Positions 48,845 to 58,083 of a stretch of 64,000 bases of DNA are shown here, piece by piece; position 1 is the stretch's first letter, and each line of letters opens with the position of its first letter. Where the stretch lies: positions 1 through 64,000 of the forward strand of contig DALYLR010000019.1 of the NCBI GenBank assembly GCA_031976175.1, written 5' to 3'. The position numbers and the translations under genes were made by a program. Source of the stretch: DMER01 sp003451645 (GTDB taxonomy: Bacteria; Pseudomonadota; Alphaproteobacteria; Micropepsales; Micropepsaceae). The notes under the pieces are model-generated. The model was not told where the DNA came from and made no database searches. It was given only the letters and a program-made list of their open reading frames with translations.

Positions 48845-49819
48845 CTATTTGAACGTCTCCATAAGCTTGATCGCGGCCGGACCCAGAATGACCACGAACA
48901 AGGCTGGCAGGAAGAACAAGATCATGGGCACGGTCAGTTTGGCAGGCAAGGAGGCCGCAATCTTTTCGGCCTCGGCCATGCGCATTTCGCGGTTTTCCTG
49001 CGCCATCACCCGCAACGCAGTCCCAAGCGGCGTTCCATAACGCTCCGCCTGGATGAGCGAGGTACAGACGGCCTTGACGCCCGGATGAAGGCAGCGCTTG
49101 GCCAAATTCTCATAAGCCTGCCGCCGGTCCGGCAAATATGACAGTTCTGCGGTCGTGAGCGCCAGTTCTTCGGCCAACTCAACCGACGAGGTGCCAATTT
49201 CCCCTGCTACTTTGTTGAACGCATGTTCAGCCGACATGCCCGACTCAATACAAATCAACAACAGGTCGAGCGAATCCGGGAAAGCGCCCATGACCGACTT
49301 CATGCGTTTGTCTATGACGTTCTGCACATAAAGGTCAGGCAGGTAGAACCCAATGAACCCAGCCAGAAACGACAGCCCCAGCTTGCCTACTGGGGGGATG
49401 TTCCACTTGGACACCACGAACAGATAGAACAACGCGCCTCCAAACACCACAAAGGGCATCACGAAGCGGAAGAACATGAACATGTAGAGCGGCGCTTGGC
49501 CACGATAGCCTGCGCGGACCAGCTTCTCGCGCGAGCCCGGGCTTTCGAGCAAATTGCGCAGGTTCAGCTGCTCAATGGTCTGCTTCATGAAGCCAACCGG
49601 GGTTGACCGCAAGGAGCCTTGCTTGCGCTGGTTCAGCGCCTCGCGCGCTTGACGGCGCAGCTCTTCCCGGCGCTCGGCCACCGCCTTTAAGCGATTGCCA
49701 AGGCGATCCTGCTCCATCATTGGATAGGCCAGCGTCAAAATCGTCGCAAAGGCTGCCAAAGCCGCGAGCAAGCTCACGACGAATTCTTGATCAAACAGCA
49801 AATTCACATAGGACATCAT
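48845..49819 (-). CDS. tadC: Tad pilus inner-membrane platform protein TadC
   Basis: A 324-residue type II secretion F-domain protein. An N-terminal transmembrane helix is followed by a basic cytoplasmic stretch (RREELRRQAREALNQRK), two helices near 115-155 and the T2SSF domain (about 180-305) with LLLICIESGMSAEHAFNKVA and the final hydrophobic helix. TadC pairs with TadB to form the platform that the CpaF ATPase drives. It is the last gene of the minus-strand tad operon, 21 bp after tadB. Confidence 0.94.
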   Translation of the reverse strand: MMSYVNLLFDQEFVVSLLAALAAFATILTLAYPMMEQDRLGNRLKAVAERREELRRQAREALNQRKQGSLRSTPVGFMKQTIEQLNLRNLLESPGSREKLVRAGYRGQAPLYMFMFFRFVMPFVVFGGALFYLFVVSKWNIPPVGKLGLSFLAGFIGFYLPDLYVQNVIDKRMKSVMGAFPDSLDLLLICIESGMSAEHAFNKVAGEIGTSSVELAEELALTTAELSYLPDRRQAYENLAKRCLHPGVKAVCTSLIQAERYGTPLGTALRVMAQENREMRMAEAEKIAASLPAKLTVPMILFFLPALFVVILGPAAIKLMETFK

Positions 49820-49840
49820 CGGCGCAGTTCCTTCGGTGCC

Positions 49841-50824
49841 CTAATATTTGAAATTGATCATACCGCGCATGATGAAGACGCCCATCGACATCCAGAACAC
49901 GCACGCAAGCAACATCAAATTGCCCAGCCGTTCGGTGAACAGCACCATGATGTAAGACGGCGTCGTCAGGTACACGAGCACCATGACCAAAATGGGCAAA
50001 GAGCCAATGATCATGGCGGAGGCTTTGGCTTCCGACGACAGAGCTTGAATCTTGCCATGCAAGCGCTTGCGGTCGCGCAGCACGCTCGCCAAATTGCCCA
50101 ACGCTTCGGAAAGGTTGCCGCCCGTCTTGGACTGAATGGCCAGCACGATCTGGAAGAAATTCACCTCCGGCGTTGGCATGCGCTCATACATGCGTTTCAA
50201 GCCATCTTCCAACGTGACGCCAAGTTTCATGCTCTCCGTCAGCTGACGGAATTCGGGGCCTACCGGATCGGAGGCCTCGTTGGCAATAATCTTGAGACAC
50301 TCGTTGAGCGGCAGACCGGCCTTAACACCGCGCACAATGATGTCGATGGCATTGGCGAACTCTTTGCCAAAGGCCTTCTTACGCCGCGAGATCATGAAGC
50401 CCAGAACCCAGCGCGGCAGACCCATGCCCGCCGCAAATCCTGCAGCGCCCGCGATCCAAAGGCTGTAACCCATGACCAGCATGGTGAGAGCGACCGCCCC
50501 CGCGAGCCCTAAGCAAATCATGTAGAAGACTGGCGGCCTGATCGACCAGTCAGCTTGCTCCAGCATATTGGCAAGCGTGACCTTGACCTTTGATGCGGCC
50601 TGTTTGCGTTCCAGTTCTTTGAGCGTATCCTGAACGTTGCGTCGGCGTTGCGCGTTGTTGTCGGAGGCTGCGTCCGCCTTTGTCAGGCCTTTACGGCCTG
50701 CGGACACTGCTGCCATACGCTTGGAGGTGCGATCGCCGCCCGAGCCAAAGGCCAGGAACGCGGTGCCTGCAACAGCCAGGAAACCGCAAATCGCAATGGC
50801 GATGGTAAAGATCGTCTCTGACAT
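49841..50824 (-). CDS. tadB: Tad pilus inner-membrane platform protein TadB
   Basis: A 327-residue T2SSF-domain protein, paralogue of TadC. It shows an N-terminal helix (about 5-25), a charged linker with KDTLKELERKQ-like sequence, paired helices at about 95-135, the domain core IIVRGVKAGLPLNECLKIIA and FFQIVLAIQSKTGGNLSEAL, and a C-terminal helix. The gene ends 21 bp before tadC and starts 19 bp after cpaF. Confidence 0.94.
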   Translation of the reverse strand: MSETIFTIAIAICGFLAVAGTAFLAFGSGGDRTSKRMAAVSAGRKGLTKADAASDNNAQRRRNVQDTLKELERKQAASKVKVTLANMLEQADWSIRPPVFYMICLGLAGAVALTMLVMGYSLWIAGAAGFAAGMGLPRWVLGFMISRRKKAFGKEFANAIDIIVRGVKAGLPLNECLKIIANEASDPVGPEFRQLTESMKLGVTLEDGLKRMYERMPTPEVNFFQIVLAIQSKTGGNLSEALGNLASVLRDRKRLHGKIQALSSEAKASAMIIGSLPILVMVLVYLTTPSYIMVLFTERLGNLMLLACVFWMSMGVFIMRGMINFKY

Positions 50825-50843
50825 CCCCCGCCCCCTTGTTCGT

Positions 50844-52253
50844 TTACGTCTTGGCCGCGGCGGCCTCTAAGGCCTCCAGCAACTCCCGCTCACGGTTGTA
50901 GTAACGCGCGCGCTCCCAGAAGGCTGGCCGTGCGACACCGGTCGAGATGTGGCGGCCTTTGATTTTACCGGTTTCGTCTTCCCCCATGATCTCATAGAGG
51001 AACAAGTCTTGCGTAATGATCACTTCGCCTTCGAGACCCAGCACCTCTGTCACGTGAGTGATCCGGCGTGAGCCGTCGCGCAGACGCGCTGCCTGGATGA
51101 CGATATCGATCGAGCCCACAATCATTTCACGAATGGTCTTTGACGGCAGCGAGTAGCCGCCCATGGTGATCATCGATTCCAGACGCTGGATCGCCTCACG
51201 GGGCGAGTTGGCGTGGAGCGTTCCCATAGAACCGTCGTGGCCAGTATTCATCGCCTGCAAAAGGTCAAAGGCCTCTGGTCCGCGGACTTCGCCGACGATG
51301 ATCCGTTCAGGACGCATACGCAGACAGTTCTTGACGAGATCGCGCATCGTGATCTCGCCCGTGCCTTCCAGATTCGGCGGACGGGTTTCCAAGCGAACCA
51401 CGTGCGGTTGCTGCAGTTGCAATTCGGCGGCGTCTTCGCACGTGATCACGCGCTCCGTCGACTCGATGAAGCCCGTCATACAATTGAGCAGCGTCGTCTT
51501 GCCCGAACCGGTACCGCCGGAGATCAAGACATTACAGCGGCTATGGCCGATCACGTTGAGGACTGTCGCGCCTTCTTTGGAGATCGATCCGAAACGGACC
51601 AGATCGTCCATGCGCAACTTGTCCTTCTTGAACTTACGAATGGTCAGTGTCGGGCCATCGATCGCAAGCGGCGGCGCAATGACGTTGACGCGGCTGCCGT
51701 CGGGCAAGCGCGCGTCGCATATAGGCGAGCTTTCATCGACGCGCCGGCCGATCTGGCTGACGATCCGCTGGCAGATGTTCATGAGCTGCGTGTTATCGCG
51801 GAAGCGCACATTGGTCAGCTGGACCTTACCGCCGACTTCGATGAACACCCGGTCCGCGCCATTGACCATGATATCGGCGATGTCGTCGCGCGCCAGGAGC
51901 GGCTCAAGCGGGCCATAGCCAAGCACGTCGTTGCAGATATCTTGCAGGAGCTGCTCTTGCTCCGCGATCGACATGACGACGGATTTGATCGCGATGATCT
52001 CGTTGACGATATCGCGGATTTCTTCGCGCGCACTCTGCGCATCCAGCTGCGCCAGCTGAGCCAAATCGATTGTATCGATCAGCGCATTGAAGATCGTCGT
52101 TTTGATCTCATAGTACTGATCAGACCGGTTCTCGACCGCAATCGGCGGCGCACCGGTCCGGGTGGCAGGCCCCGCACTCGGGCGCGGCGGCGCGCCTGGC
52201 GCGGGCCGTGGTGCCGCCTTGACTTCAGATGCCCCTGCGCGCTTGCCAAACAT
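50844..52253 (-). CDS. cpaF: Tad pilus assembly ATPase CpaF (TadA)
   Basis: A 469-residue VirB11/PilT-type hexameric ATPase that powers Flp pilus assembly and, in some species, retraction. A Pro/Ala-rich N-terminus (about 10-40) leads to an N-terminal domain with LGYGPLEPLLARDDIADIMV and the ATPase core with Walker A GGTGSGKT (246-253), the Asp box VITCEDAAELQL, Walker B-like RMRPERIIVGEVRGPEA and the His box HDGSMGTLHANSPREAI. The order cpaE-cpaF-tadB-tadC is standard. Confidence 0.97.
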   Translation of the reverse strand: MFGKRAGASEVKAAPRPAPGAPPRPSAGPATRTGAPPIAVENRSDQYYEIKTTIFNALIDTIDLAQLAQLDAQSAREEIRDIVNEIIAIKSVVMSIAEQEQLLQDICNDVLGYGPLEPLLARDDIADIMVNGADRVFIEVGGKVQLTNVRFRDNTQLMNICQRIVSQIGRRVDESSPICDARLPDGSRVNVIAPPLAIDGPTLTIRKFKKDKLRMDDLVRFGSISKEGATVLNVIGHSRCNVLISGGTGSGKTTLLNCMTGFIESTERVITCEDAAELQLQQPHVVRLETRPPNLEGTGEITMRDLVKNCLRMRPERIIVGEVRGPEAFDLLQAMNTGHDGSMGTLHANSPREAIQRLESMITMGGYSLPSKTIREMIVGSIDIVIQAARLRDGSRRITHVTEVLGLEGEVIITQDLFLYEIMGEDETGKIKGRHISTGVARPAFWERARYYNRERELLEALEAAAAKT

Positions 52254-52259
52254 GATGCG

Positions 52260-53519
52260 TTAGCCCGCCTTCTTGCGCTTCAGAAAGTCGAGCGACAACC
52301 CGCGCGATGGTTTAATGTCGACCTTGGGTTCGCGGCCCGTCAGCTTCTGTGCGAGGTCGCGGAAGCACTGGCTGGAGCGCGCATTGGCATTGATCTCCGA
52401 TACCATCTGCCCGTTATTGGCCGCGGTTGAGAACAACACCGGATCAAAGGGCACGACCAATTCCGGCGCTGTACCCATCGCCTCGCCAAAGTCCTTGACC
52501 GGAATTTCCGGACGGCGAGGAACGCCAACCTGACTGAGCACGAGGCGCACCGGATTGTCATTGGGCCGCGCGGCATTGAGCATGTCATACATGTTCTTGC
52601 CATTGCGCAGGCTTGACAGATCTGGATTGGCCACCAGGACGATTTCGTCCGCCGAGGTCAGCGCGTGCTTGACCCACGGCGCCCAGATGTGTGGCAGGTC
52701 CAGGACCACACATGGCACCGCTTGACGGACCACTTCGATCACCGTCTCGACAGCCTCTGGCGTGATCTCCGCCTCGCGATCCAGTTGGGCCGGCGAGACA
52801 AACAGATTGAGATGGCTCGTGTGCTTGACCAGAAGGCGATCCAGGAGCACGTCGTCTAAACGCTCCGGGCTTGCCAGCGCCTCTGCCACGCCTTGCATGA
52901 GGTCTTGGTTGAAGTTCAGGCCACAAGTCCCAAAAGCCACATCGAAATCAATGACTGTCGTTGCGATCTGCAGGTTTTGCGCAATCGCCCAAGCAGTGTT
53001 GTGCGCAATGGTGGACGAGCCCGTGCCGCCGCGCGCGCCCACAAACGCGTAGATCTTGCCAATCGGACCGGAGGAATTGTCGTTGTAGAGCGATGAAATC
53101 GCCTCGATCACCTGCAAGGGCTGCAAGGGCGCCACGAGATACTCATTCACGCCTTGCCGGATCATATGCCGATAGAGGCGGATATCGTTCATGCCGCCGA
53201 TGACGATCACCTTTGTGCCCGAGTCGCAGACTTGAGCCAGGCGTTCGAGCTCATGCATGATGCGCTCGCCACTCTCGCGGGTCTCGACGATCACGACATT
53301 GGGCGTCGAGCTTTCCGTGAAATACTCAACGGCTCCGAACACGCCACCCATGTGCACTGTCAAGTGTGCCTTGGACAAGCGCCGGTCTTGCCCAGCGCGC
53401 TGGATCGTGCTGCCCGTCTCGGGAGACTCACAGAACGCATGGATTGAAATCCGCGGTACCGGGCGGTCCGCAACGCTCGCGCCGAAGCTCTCAGTGTCCG
53501 GTCCCATTGCCTTCGCCAT
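52260..53519 (-). CDS. cpaE: Tad pilus localisation protein CpaE (TadZ)
   Basis: A protein of 419 residues from the ATG at 53519; a TTG at 53540 would add 7. It has an N-terminal receiver-like domain (about 24-145, VVIVETRESGERIMHELE and KVIVIGGMNDIRLYRHMI) and a ParA/MinD-like ATPase domain with the atypical Walker A GARGGTGSST (161-170) that lacks the usual Lys, as is common in CpaE. CpaE places the pilus machine at the cell pole. It lies 6 bp before cpaF. Confidence 0.94.
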   Translation of the reverse strand: MAKAMGPDTESFGASVADRPVPRISIHAFCESPETGSTIQRAGQDRRLSKAHLTVHMGGVFGAVEYFTESSTPNVVIVETRESGERIMHELERLAQVCDSGTKVIVIGGMNDIRLYRHMIRQGVNEYLVAPLQPLQVIEAISSLYNDNSSGPIGKIYAFVGARGGTGSSTIAHNTAWAIAQNLQIATTVIDFDVAFGTCGLNFNQDLMQGVAEALASPERLDDVLLDRLLVKHTSHLNLFVSPAQLDREAEITPEAVETVIEVVRQAVPCVVLDLPHIWAPWVKHALTSADEIVLVANPDLSSLRNGKNMYDMLNAARPNDNPVRLVLSQVGVPRRPEIPVKDFGEAMGTAPELVVPFDPVLFSTAANNGQMVSEINANARSSQCFRDLAQKLTGREPKVDIKPSRGLSLDFLKRKKAG

Positions 53520-53585
53520 CGTTACATCACCCTTGCCCAAATCCTTCAGGACTAGCCCAATCCAATTCCCATCTCGTCCGGCGTG

Positions 53586-54311
53586 CTATTGCCCGCCAGT
53601 ACCTTTTGCTGCGGCGCTCACATTGCCGGATTCTTCTTGCTGCCGTTTCGTCGCGGTCGGCTTGGCGTTGCGGAAGTCGTCGACCACTTTCATCCGCCGG
53701 CGGACGTCCACATCGTCAGTTGGACGCGGTTCGATCAGGTCGCGCGGATTGTTCACCATTGCGGCCAGATTGTTCTGCGTGGCGCAGCCAAAATTGTTCC
53801 AGGGCATGTTGCGCGGTGCAAACCCAAGATTGTCTTCCCAACCCAGCTCAGAGCAATCCGGCGCAACGGCCGTCAGACCCACATAGCTGATCGTCACGGG
53901 GGCACCGCCCGGCATACGATGGGCCGGATAGGCCGCTGTTTGAATGTTCGCACGCGGAACGCCGGCGCTCGCCAGAGCCTTCACTGCGTGATGGGCCAAA
54001 TGTTCGCCCGCCAAGCCATCAGCGCCACCTTGCGGGATCGCGACTGTGATGGCGCCTTGACCGCGCGCTTTCCAGCGCTCCGCAAAGGCCACCACGCGTG
54101 CGCGGTCGTCCGCAGACAGACCATGGTTCGCGCCGTTGGGATAGATGTTCAGATTGGTCATCTGCGGTTCAACCGTAATCGGGAAACGCTGATCGACCTG
54201 GATGGCTTGCTCTTCCGAGTTATAGAGCGGGTGTGAGCAGCCCGCAGCCATGACACCCATCAGGGCGCTCAGGGCCAACACTCTGGCGGCTCGTGCAATG
54301 TTGCGGGTCAT
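53586..54311 (-). CDS. cpaD: Tad pilus assembly lipoprotein CpaD
   Basis: A protein of 241 residues from the ATG at 54311; an ATG at 54332 would add 7. The lipoprotein signal ends in VMAAGC (Cys25). The CpaD family core includes INxxxPxxx-type hydrophilic stretches, GADGLAGEHLAHHAVKAL, and the C-terminal block CSELGWEDNLGFAPRNMPWN followed by FGCATQNNLAAMVNNPRDLI. It is an outer-membrane partner of the CpaC secretin. It is separated from cpaC by 80 bp and from cpaE by 66 bp. Confidence 0.92.
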   Translation of the reverse strand: MTRNIARAARVLALSALMGVMAAGCSHPLYNSEEQAIQVDQRFPITVEPQMTNLNIYPNGANHGLSADDRARVVAFAERWKARGQGAITVAIPQGGADGLAGEHLAHHAVKALASAGVPRANIQTAAYPAHRMPGGAPVTISYVGLTAVAPDCSELGWEDNLGFAPRNMPWNNFGCATQNNLAAMVNNPRDLIEPRPTDDVDVRRRMKVVDDFRNAKPTATKRQQEESGNVSAAAKGTGGQ

Positions 54312-54391
54312 GTTCTGTATCCTAAATCCCATGTGATTGAAGAAGTCTTGCGCAACTCTCTAAACTTGGCCGTGAGTGCAATTTGCCTGAA

Positions 54392-55903
54392 CTAGTCGAC
54401 GATAAAGCCGACGGGCCCCTTAATGGATCCTTTGACCTTGCCACCCTCACGTGCGCCATAGGTCGTGTTCATCCGTGACAGGAAGACCGTTTCCACATCG
54501 CTTGCCGGGGCAAAATTGTCCGTAGGCGCCGCAAGCTGTTGCTGACTGACGGCGTCCACCAGATAGGGCGTCACGATGACGACCAGCTCGGTTTCTCCGT
54601 TTTGATAGTCGCGGCTCTGGAATAGCGAGCCCAGGACCGGCACATTCTTTAAACCTGGCAGGCCGTCGATATTCTGCTTCGATTGCTGCTGCAGAAGACC
54701 AGCCATCACAATACTGCCACCAGAGGGAAGTTCGACCGTTGTTTCTGCACGGCGCACCCGCAAGCCAGGGATCGTGATGCCGGGCACGGTGATCAACTGG
54801 CCATTGCTGTCAACAAAGGTCCCGCCTTGGCTGACAAAGGCGTTCTCGCCCGTCAGCTCAGAGACTTCCGTGGAGATGCGCAAGGAAATGCGCCCTTCGG
54901 ACAGAACGACCGGGGTGAAGCCCAGACCCACGCCAAAGGGCTTGAACTCGATCTGCACATTACCTTCCCGGTCGCGTGAGGTCGGCACCGGGAACTCGCC
55001 GCCAGCCAGGAACTTCGCAGACTCACCCGATACCGCCGTCAGGTTTGGCTCAGCCAGGGTGCGGATCACACCCGTGCGCTCCAATGCGCGGATCACGCCT
55101 TCAACATCCGTCTGCGGTCGCGTGGTATCGAGCTGATTGCCAAAGCGGAAGGCCTGGCCGGTCGACAAGGCCTGACCCAGCAGCGAGAACGGGTTTACGC
55201 TGTCCCAGCGGAGAGGCAAATTCTTACCGATATTGAACGTCGCAAAGAGATCAACGCCGAACTGCTTAGACAAAGTGCGCTGCATCTCAGCGACTTTGAC
55301 TTTGACCAGCACCTGATCGCCGCCGCGCAGCGAAAGCTTGGAGACGACAGATTCGGGACGCGGGGTCTTGCCCGGTTCGGTCACATAGCGCGAGGCGATC
55401 TGAGCCGCCGCATCGGCATCCGCGACCGAGCGCACCCGGCCCGTCAGCACCACGTTGTCGTTGACTTGATCAACCTTAATTTCTGAGCCCGGGATCGCTT
55501 TGCGGATCATGCCCTCAAGGATGCCCATATCGCGCTCGACGATGATCTCGACATTCAGCAATTGCTTGCCGCTGGTGGAGAAGAAGAAGGCGTTGGACTG
55601 ACCGACCTGAAGACCGACTAGGAAGATCCGGCGCGGGGTGCGCACGACCGCGTCCACGATCTTTGGGTTCGAGACGAGCACGTCGCGCGCATCCTCTGGA
55701 AGCTCTACGATCGCCGCCTTATTCAGCGGCAGATGGAGACGCTGGCTGTTAGGGCCCTGCCCCCCGGACCGCACGCGCAAGACTTGCGGAGCGTGATCGC
55801 TTGCGATGATGCGCTTGGACTCTGGCGCCCCGCCATCGGCCCGCACGGGACCTGCCACCAAGGCGGCTGCAGCAACAAATGTCAGTAAAGGGATCAATTT
55901 CAT
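54392..55903 (-). CDS. cpaC: Tad pilus outer-membrane secretin CpaC (RcpA)
   Basis: A 503-residue secretin with a signal peptide ending near GPVRA (about 22). The pilus N-terminal domain (about 52-125, LPEDARDVLVSNPKIVDAVV) is followed by a BON-like domain (about 130-190) and the secretin core (about 250-455) with LAEPNLTAVSGESAKFLAGG, EFPVP, the VPGITIPGLRVRRAETTVEL stretch and PVLGSLFQSRDYQ. It forms the outer-membrane channel for the pilus. It starts 9 bp after cpaB. Confidence 0.96.
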   Translation of the reverse strand: MKLIPLLTFVAAAALVAGPVRADGGAPESKRIIASDHAPQVLRVRSGGQGPNSQRLHLPLNKAAIVELPEDARDVLVSNPKIVDAVVRTPRRIFLVGLQVGQSNAFFFSTSGKQLLNVEIIVERDMGILEGMIRKAIPGSEIKVDQVNDNVVLTGRVRSVADADAAAQIASRYVTEPGKTPRPESVVSKLSLRGGDQVLVKVKVAEMQRTLSKQFGVDLFATFNIGKNLPLRWDSVNPFSLLGQALSTGQAFRFGNQLDTTRPQTDVEGVIRALERTGVIRTLAEPNLTAVSGESAKFLAGGEFPVPTSRDREGNVQIEFKPFGVGLGFTPVVLSEGRISLRISTEVSELTGENAFVSQGGTFVDSNGQLITVPGITIPGLRVRRAETTVELPSGGSIVMAGLLQQQSKQNIDGLPGLKNVPVLGSLFQSRDYQNGETELVVIVTPYLVDAVSQQQLAAPTDNFAPASDVETVFLSRMNTTYGAREGGKVKGSIKGPVGFIVD

Positions 55904-55912
55904 GAGCGCACC

Positions 55913-56731
55913 TTATTGGCCCTGGACTTCCGCGTTCGTCGCGCGGATGCCATAGCGGTAAACTTGAAGGGAATTGCGTTGCTTTGGTCCGAAGATACTT
56001 TCCGCATCGGCGTTCTGGGCGGTTTGGTTTTTATCGCCTTCCTGCACCAGGCTGCGCAGAGAGAGCATGATGTCGCCCATGGCCTCAGCGAGTGCCAAGG
56101 TCTCCGCCTGGTTCGGCAGCAATTCAAGGGTTGCAGTCTTGCCGACTATCGCCTGGTTGCCCTCTTCTTCTTTCGAGACCTGATCGATAGCGAGAACGCG
56201 CACATCGCGGAGCACCGTTGCGCCGTCAAAAGCAGGCCTGCCGCCGTCATCGGTCCCCATCCGGCGCGTCATGATCACGTCGACGCGGTCATTGGGCAGG
56301 ATGAAACCTCCCGCTCCACGCTCCGCGTTCAGCTTGACCGCATAGGCGCGGTAACCGGGCGATAGAACCGCCGCAAGGAAGCCCGCACCATCAGCCTTGA
56401 CGACCTTCTGCCCGGTGATCGGCTCGCCGGCCATGACAGGCGCGCGCGCCACAGAGCCGGCTGCGCTTTCATCAATGGCGTTCGGCTGCGCCGCCTTGGT
56501 TACATAGGCGGGATCGATGCCATCCTTGGGCCAGGGCTTCCACTTCAAATCCGCAAGGCCAATGCGGCTGCCAGCGGCAATACTGCGCGCAGCGACCAGC
56601 ACTTCTGTCGTCTCCAAATTAGCGGCCGCGGCCTTGGGTTCCTTGCTGCCCAAGAAGCCGCGCGCCAGGAACGCTGCCATCGCAGCCGCTCCCAATGCCG
56701 CTACGAAAATCATCACCCGCGTCGTGTTCAT
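55913..56731 (-). CDS. cpaB: Tad pilus assembly protein CpaB (RcpC)
   Basis: A 272-residue protein with an N-terminal transmembrane anchor (about 5-25), an SAF domain (about 43-115, ETTEVLVAARSIAAGSRIGL and APVMAGEPITGQKVV) and a RcpC/CpaB C-terminal domain with GYRAYAVKLNAERGAGGFIL and DRVDVIMTRR. CpaB is a periplasmic part of the pilus machine linked to CpaC. It is the first gene of the contiguous cpaB-C-D-E-F-tadB-tadC run. Three TTAA words in its 120-bp leader may be regulatory. Confidence 0.94.
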   Translation of the reverse strand: MNTTRVMIFVAALGAAAMAAFLARGFLGSKEPKAAAANLETTEVLVAARSIAAGSRIGLADLKWKPWPKDGIDPAYVTKAAQPNAIDESAAGSVARAPVMAGEPITGQKVVKADGAGFLAAVLSPGYRAYAVKLNAERGAGGFILPNDRVDVIMTRRMGTDDGGRPAFDGATVLRDVRVLAIDQVSKEEEGNQAIVGKTATLELLPNQAETLALAEAMGDIMLSLRSLVQEGDKNQTAQNADAESIFGPKQRNSLQVYRYGIRATNAEVQGQ

Positions 56732-56851
56732 GGCTCTTGAACTCCCTAGCCGTCCTTTGGTTCATCTGCCTGGAGCGGCCGTTCCTGTCCCGGATTAAGC
56801 TTGACTTCTCAATACAGAGTTAATGCAGACATTAAGTTTGTTGATTCTTGC

Positions 56852-57358
56852 CTATGACCCCGCGAGCGCCGCCGCGAGGTGTGTTTTGGGCAACACCAAG
56901 AGAGCGCCAGCGGCAATCGCCACGCCGTATGGAACGCCCATTCCTTTCTGATAGAGGCGCGCGACCCATGGCAATGTCACGACCGAAACGGGTAATGGCA
57001 GGCGTCTCAGCAGCAGCATGGCCATCACAAGCGCGCCACCCGCCAAGGCCACGGCCATGACAAAGGCACCGATGGTGGCTGTGCCCATGTATAAGGCGCC
57101 AGCGGCGAAAAGTTTCGCATCGCCCCCACCGGCAAGGCCCGCCGAGAAAACGAGAATGCCCGCAAGGAGAGCCGCAAAACCGGTCGCCAAATGCCAGCCG
57201 AGGTCCGATATGTCCAGGCCGCTCAACACGGCAGCAACCGGAAAGAAGCCAGCCAGCAAGATTGTGAGCCAATTGGGTATAGTCAAAGTCGCCACGTCAT
57301 AGGCCGCCGCCAAAATCATCATGGCTGCGACTGATCCCAAGATCACAGTTTCGGTCAT
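56852..57358 (-). CDS. cpaA: Prepilin peptidase CpaA (TadV, A24 family)
   Basis: A 168-residue integral membrane aspartic protease that processes Flp prepilin and pseudopilins. The catalytic aspartates are Asp21 (AAYDVATLTIPNWLT) and Asp80 in the GxGD-type motif AGGGDAKLFAAG. About five to six transmembrane helices are seen; the family lacks the N-terminal methylase domain. It stands between flp and cpaB with its own CtrA-like box upstream. Confidence 0.93.
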   Translation of the reverse strand: MTETVILGSVAAMMILAAAYDVATLTIPNWLTILLAGFFPVAAVLSGLDISDLGWHLATGFAALLAGILVFSAGLAGGGDAKLFAAGALYMGTATIGAFVMAVALAGGALVMAMLLLRRLPLPVSVVTLPWVARLYQKGMGVPYGVAIAAGALLVLPKTHLAAALAGS

Positions 57359-57412
57359 GGATTGGCTTTCCCGCTTGCGCCGCAGCGCATTGACACCGTA
57401 ACGCCCAAGGGG

Positions 57413-57427
57413 TTACGCGGGCGTTAA
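57413..57427. promoter_or_regulatory. CtrA-like box upstream of cpaA
   Basis: On the minus strand TTAA-CGCCCGC-GTAA, one mismatch from TTAA-N7-TTAA, ends 55 bp before the cpaA start. Confidence 0.4.
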
Positions 57428-57482
57428 GCAAACGGCCATTGCAGTATGAACCCGCCGTATACTGACTGTCCGCCGCAACGGA

Positions 57483-57516
57483 AAAGCCGCCAGTCCTGGA
57501 AGGAACCAGCGGCTTT
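57483..57516 (-). terminator. Terminator after the flp pilin gene
   Basis: On the minus strand aaagccgctgg pairs with ccagcggctttt-type complement (one mismatch inside), followed by a short T-run (tttt). It is about 80 bp past the flp stop and separates flp from cpaA. Confidence 0.6.
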
Positions 57517-57593
57517 GCCATTTTCTCCGGCAACCCAATGCGTGTGGCCAGTGGCCGGCGCCATGAAGACGCCGGCTAGAGGCCCCAGCACTA

Positions 57594-57755
57594 TTATTGC
57601 ATCGCGTCCGCGACGGAGGTGAAGGTCGTCTCGATGTTGGTACCGAGCGACTGCACCGCGGTGATGATCACAACGGCGATAGCAGCAGCGATCAAGCCGT
57701 ACTCGATCGCGGTTGCGCCAGATTCGTCCTTCAGAAAACGCGTAATGAAGCTCAT
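57594..57755 (-). CDS. flp: Flp/Tad type IVb pilin
   Basis: A 53-residue prepilin with the short basic leader MSFITRFLKDESG, the cleavage site after Gly13 and the mature start ATAIEYGLIAA with Glu and Tyr at +5 and +6, the type IVb hallmark. A hydrophobic helix to about residue 35 and a short tail (SLGTNIETTFTSVADAMQ) follow. The start is fixed by the strong AAGGAGG 5 bp upstream. It is the major pilus subunit, processed by CpaA, and the terminator after it supports separate, high expression. Confidence 0.97.
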   Translation of the reverse strand: MSFITRFLKDESGATAIEYGLIAAAIAVVIITAVQSLGTNIETTFTSVADAMQ

Positions 57756-57848
57756 TGAGGCCTCCTTGATATTGACACCACTGCACCAATCCACGCTTCG
57801 CATGCGATTTTCGAGCTTGCGTGAACGAGTGCAGACTAGGCCCTGTGG

Positions 57849-57866
57849 GCTTAATGGGTGGTAAAA
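57849..57866. promoter_or_regulatory. Shared pilus box upstream of flp (TTAA-N7-TAAA)
   Basis: GCTTAATGGGTGGTAAAA is 16/18 identical to the box at 61788-61805, and both lie about 95 bp upstream of their gene starts. The TTAA-N7-TAAA form is one base from the CtrA consensus. The rest of the 328-bp gap 57756-58083 shows only a GTAAA-N7-TTTAC inverted repeat (57922-57938) and the Shine-Dalgarno of flp. Confidence 0.55.
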
Positions 57867-58083
57867 TGAGGCCGTCAAGTTGCAGTAAGGAGCCAAACGG
57901 ACCGCACCTTCTGCGATTAATGTAAATGATTGGTTTACGGAGCAAAACACAGGCGTTACCCCCGCCTCTCCTGCAATTCAGATATCCTTAAGAGAGCCTG
58001 AGGCAGTGTGCTGAGGTAATCTGTGTGCAGAGGAGCAAACTCGGCCACAGCAGCACGCGTCCCCGAACCAAACACAAGAGGCC

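Noticed and set aside
51213..52430. 405-codon open frame on the plus strand
   Set aside because: It is the shadow of cpaF, whose motifs are complete on the other strand.
56820..56835. TTAA-N8-TTAA upstream of cpaB as a CtrA site
   Set aside because: The spacing is 8, not 7, so it does not meet the consensus; it is mentioned only as a TTAA-rich leader.
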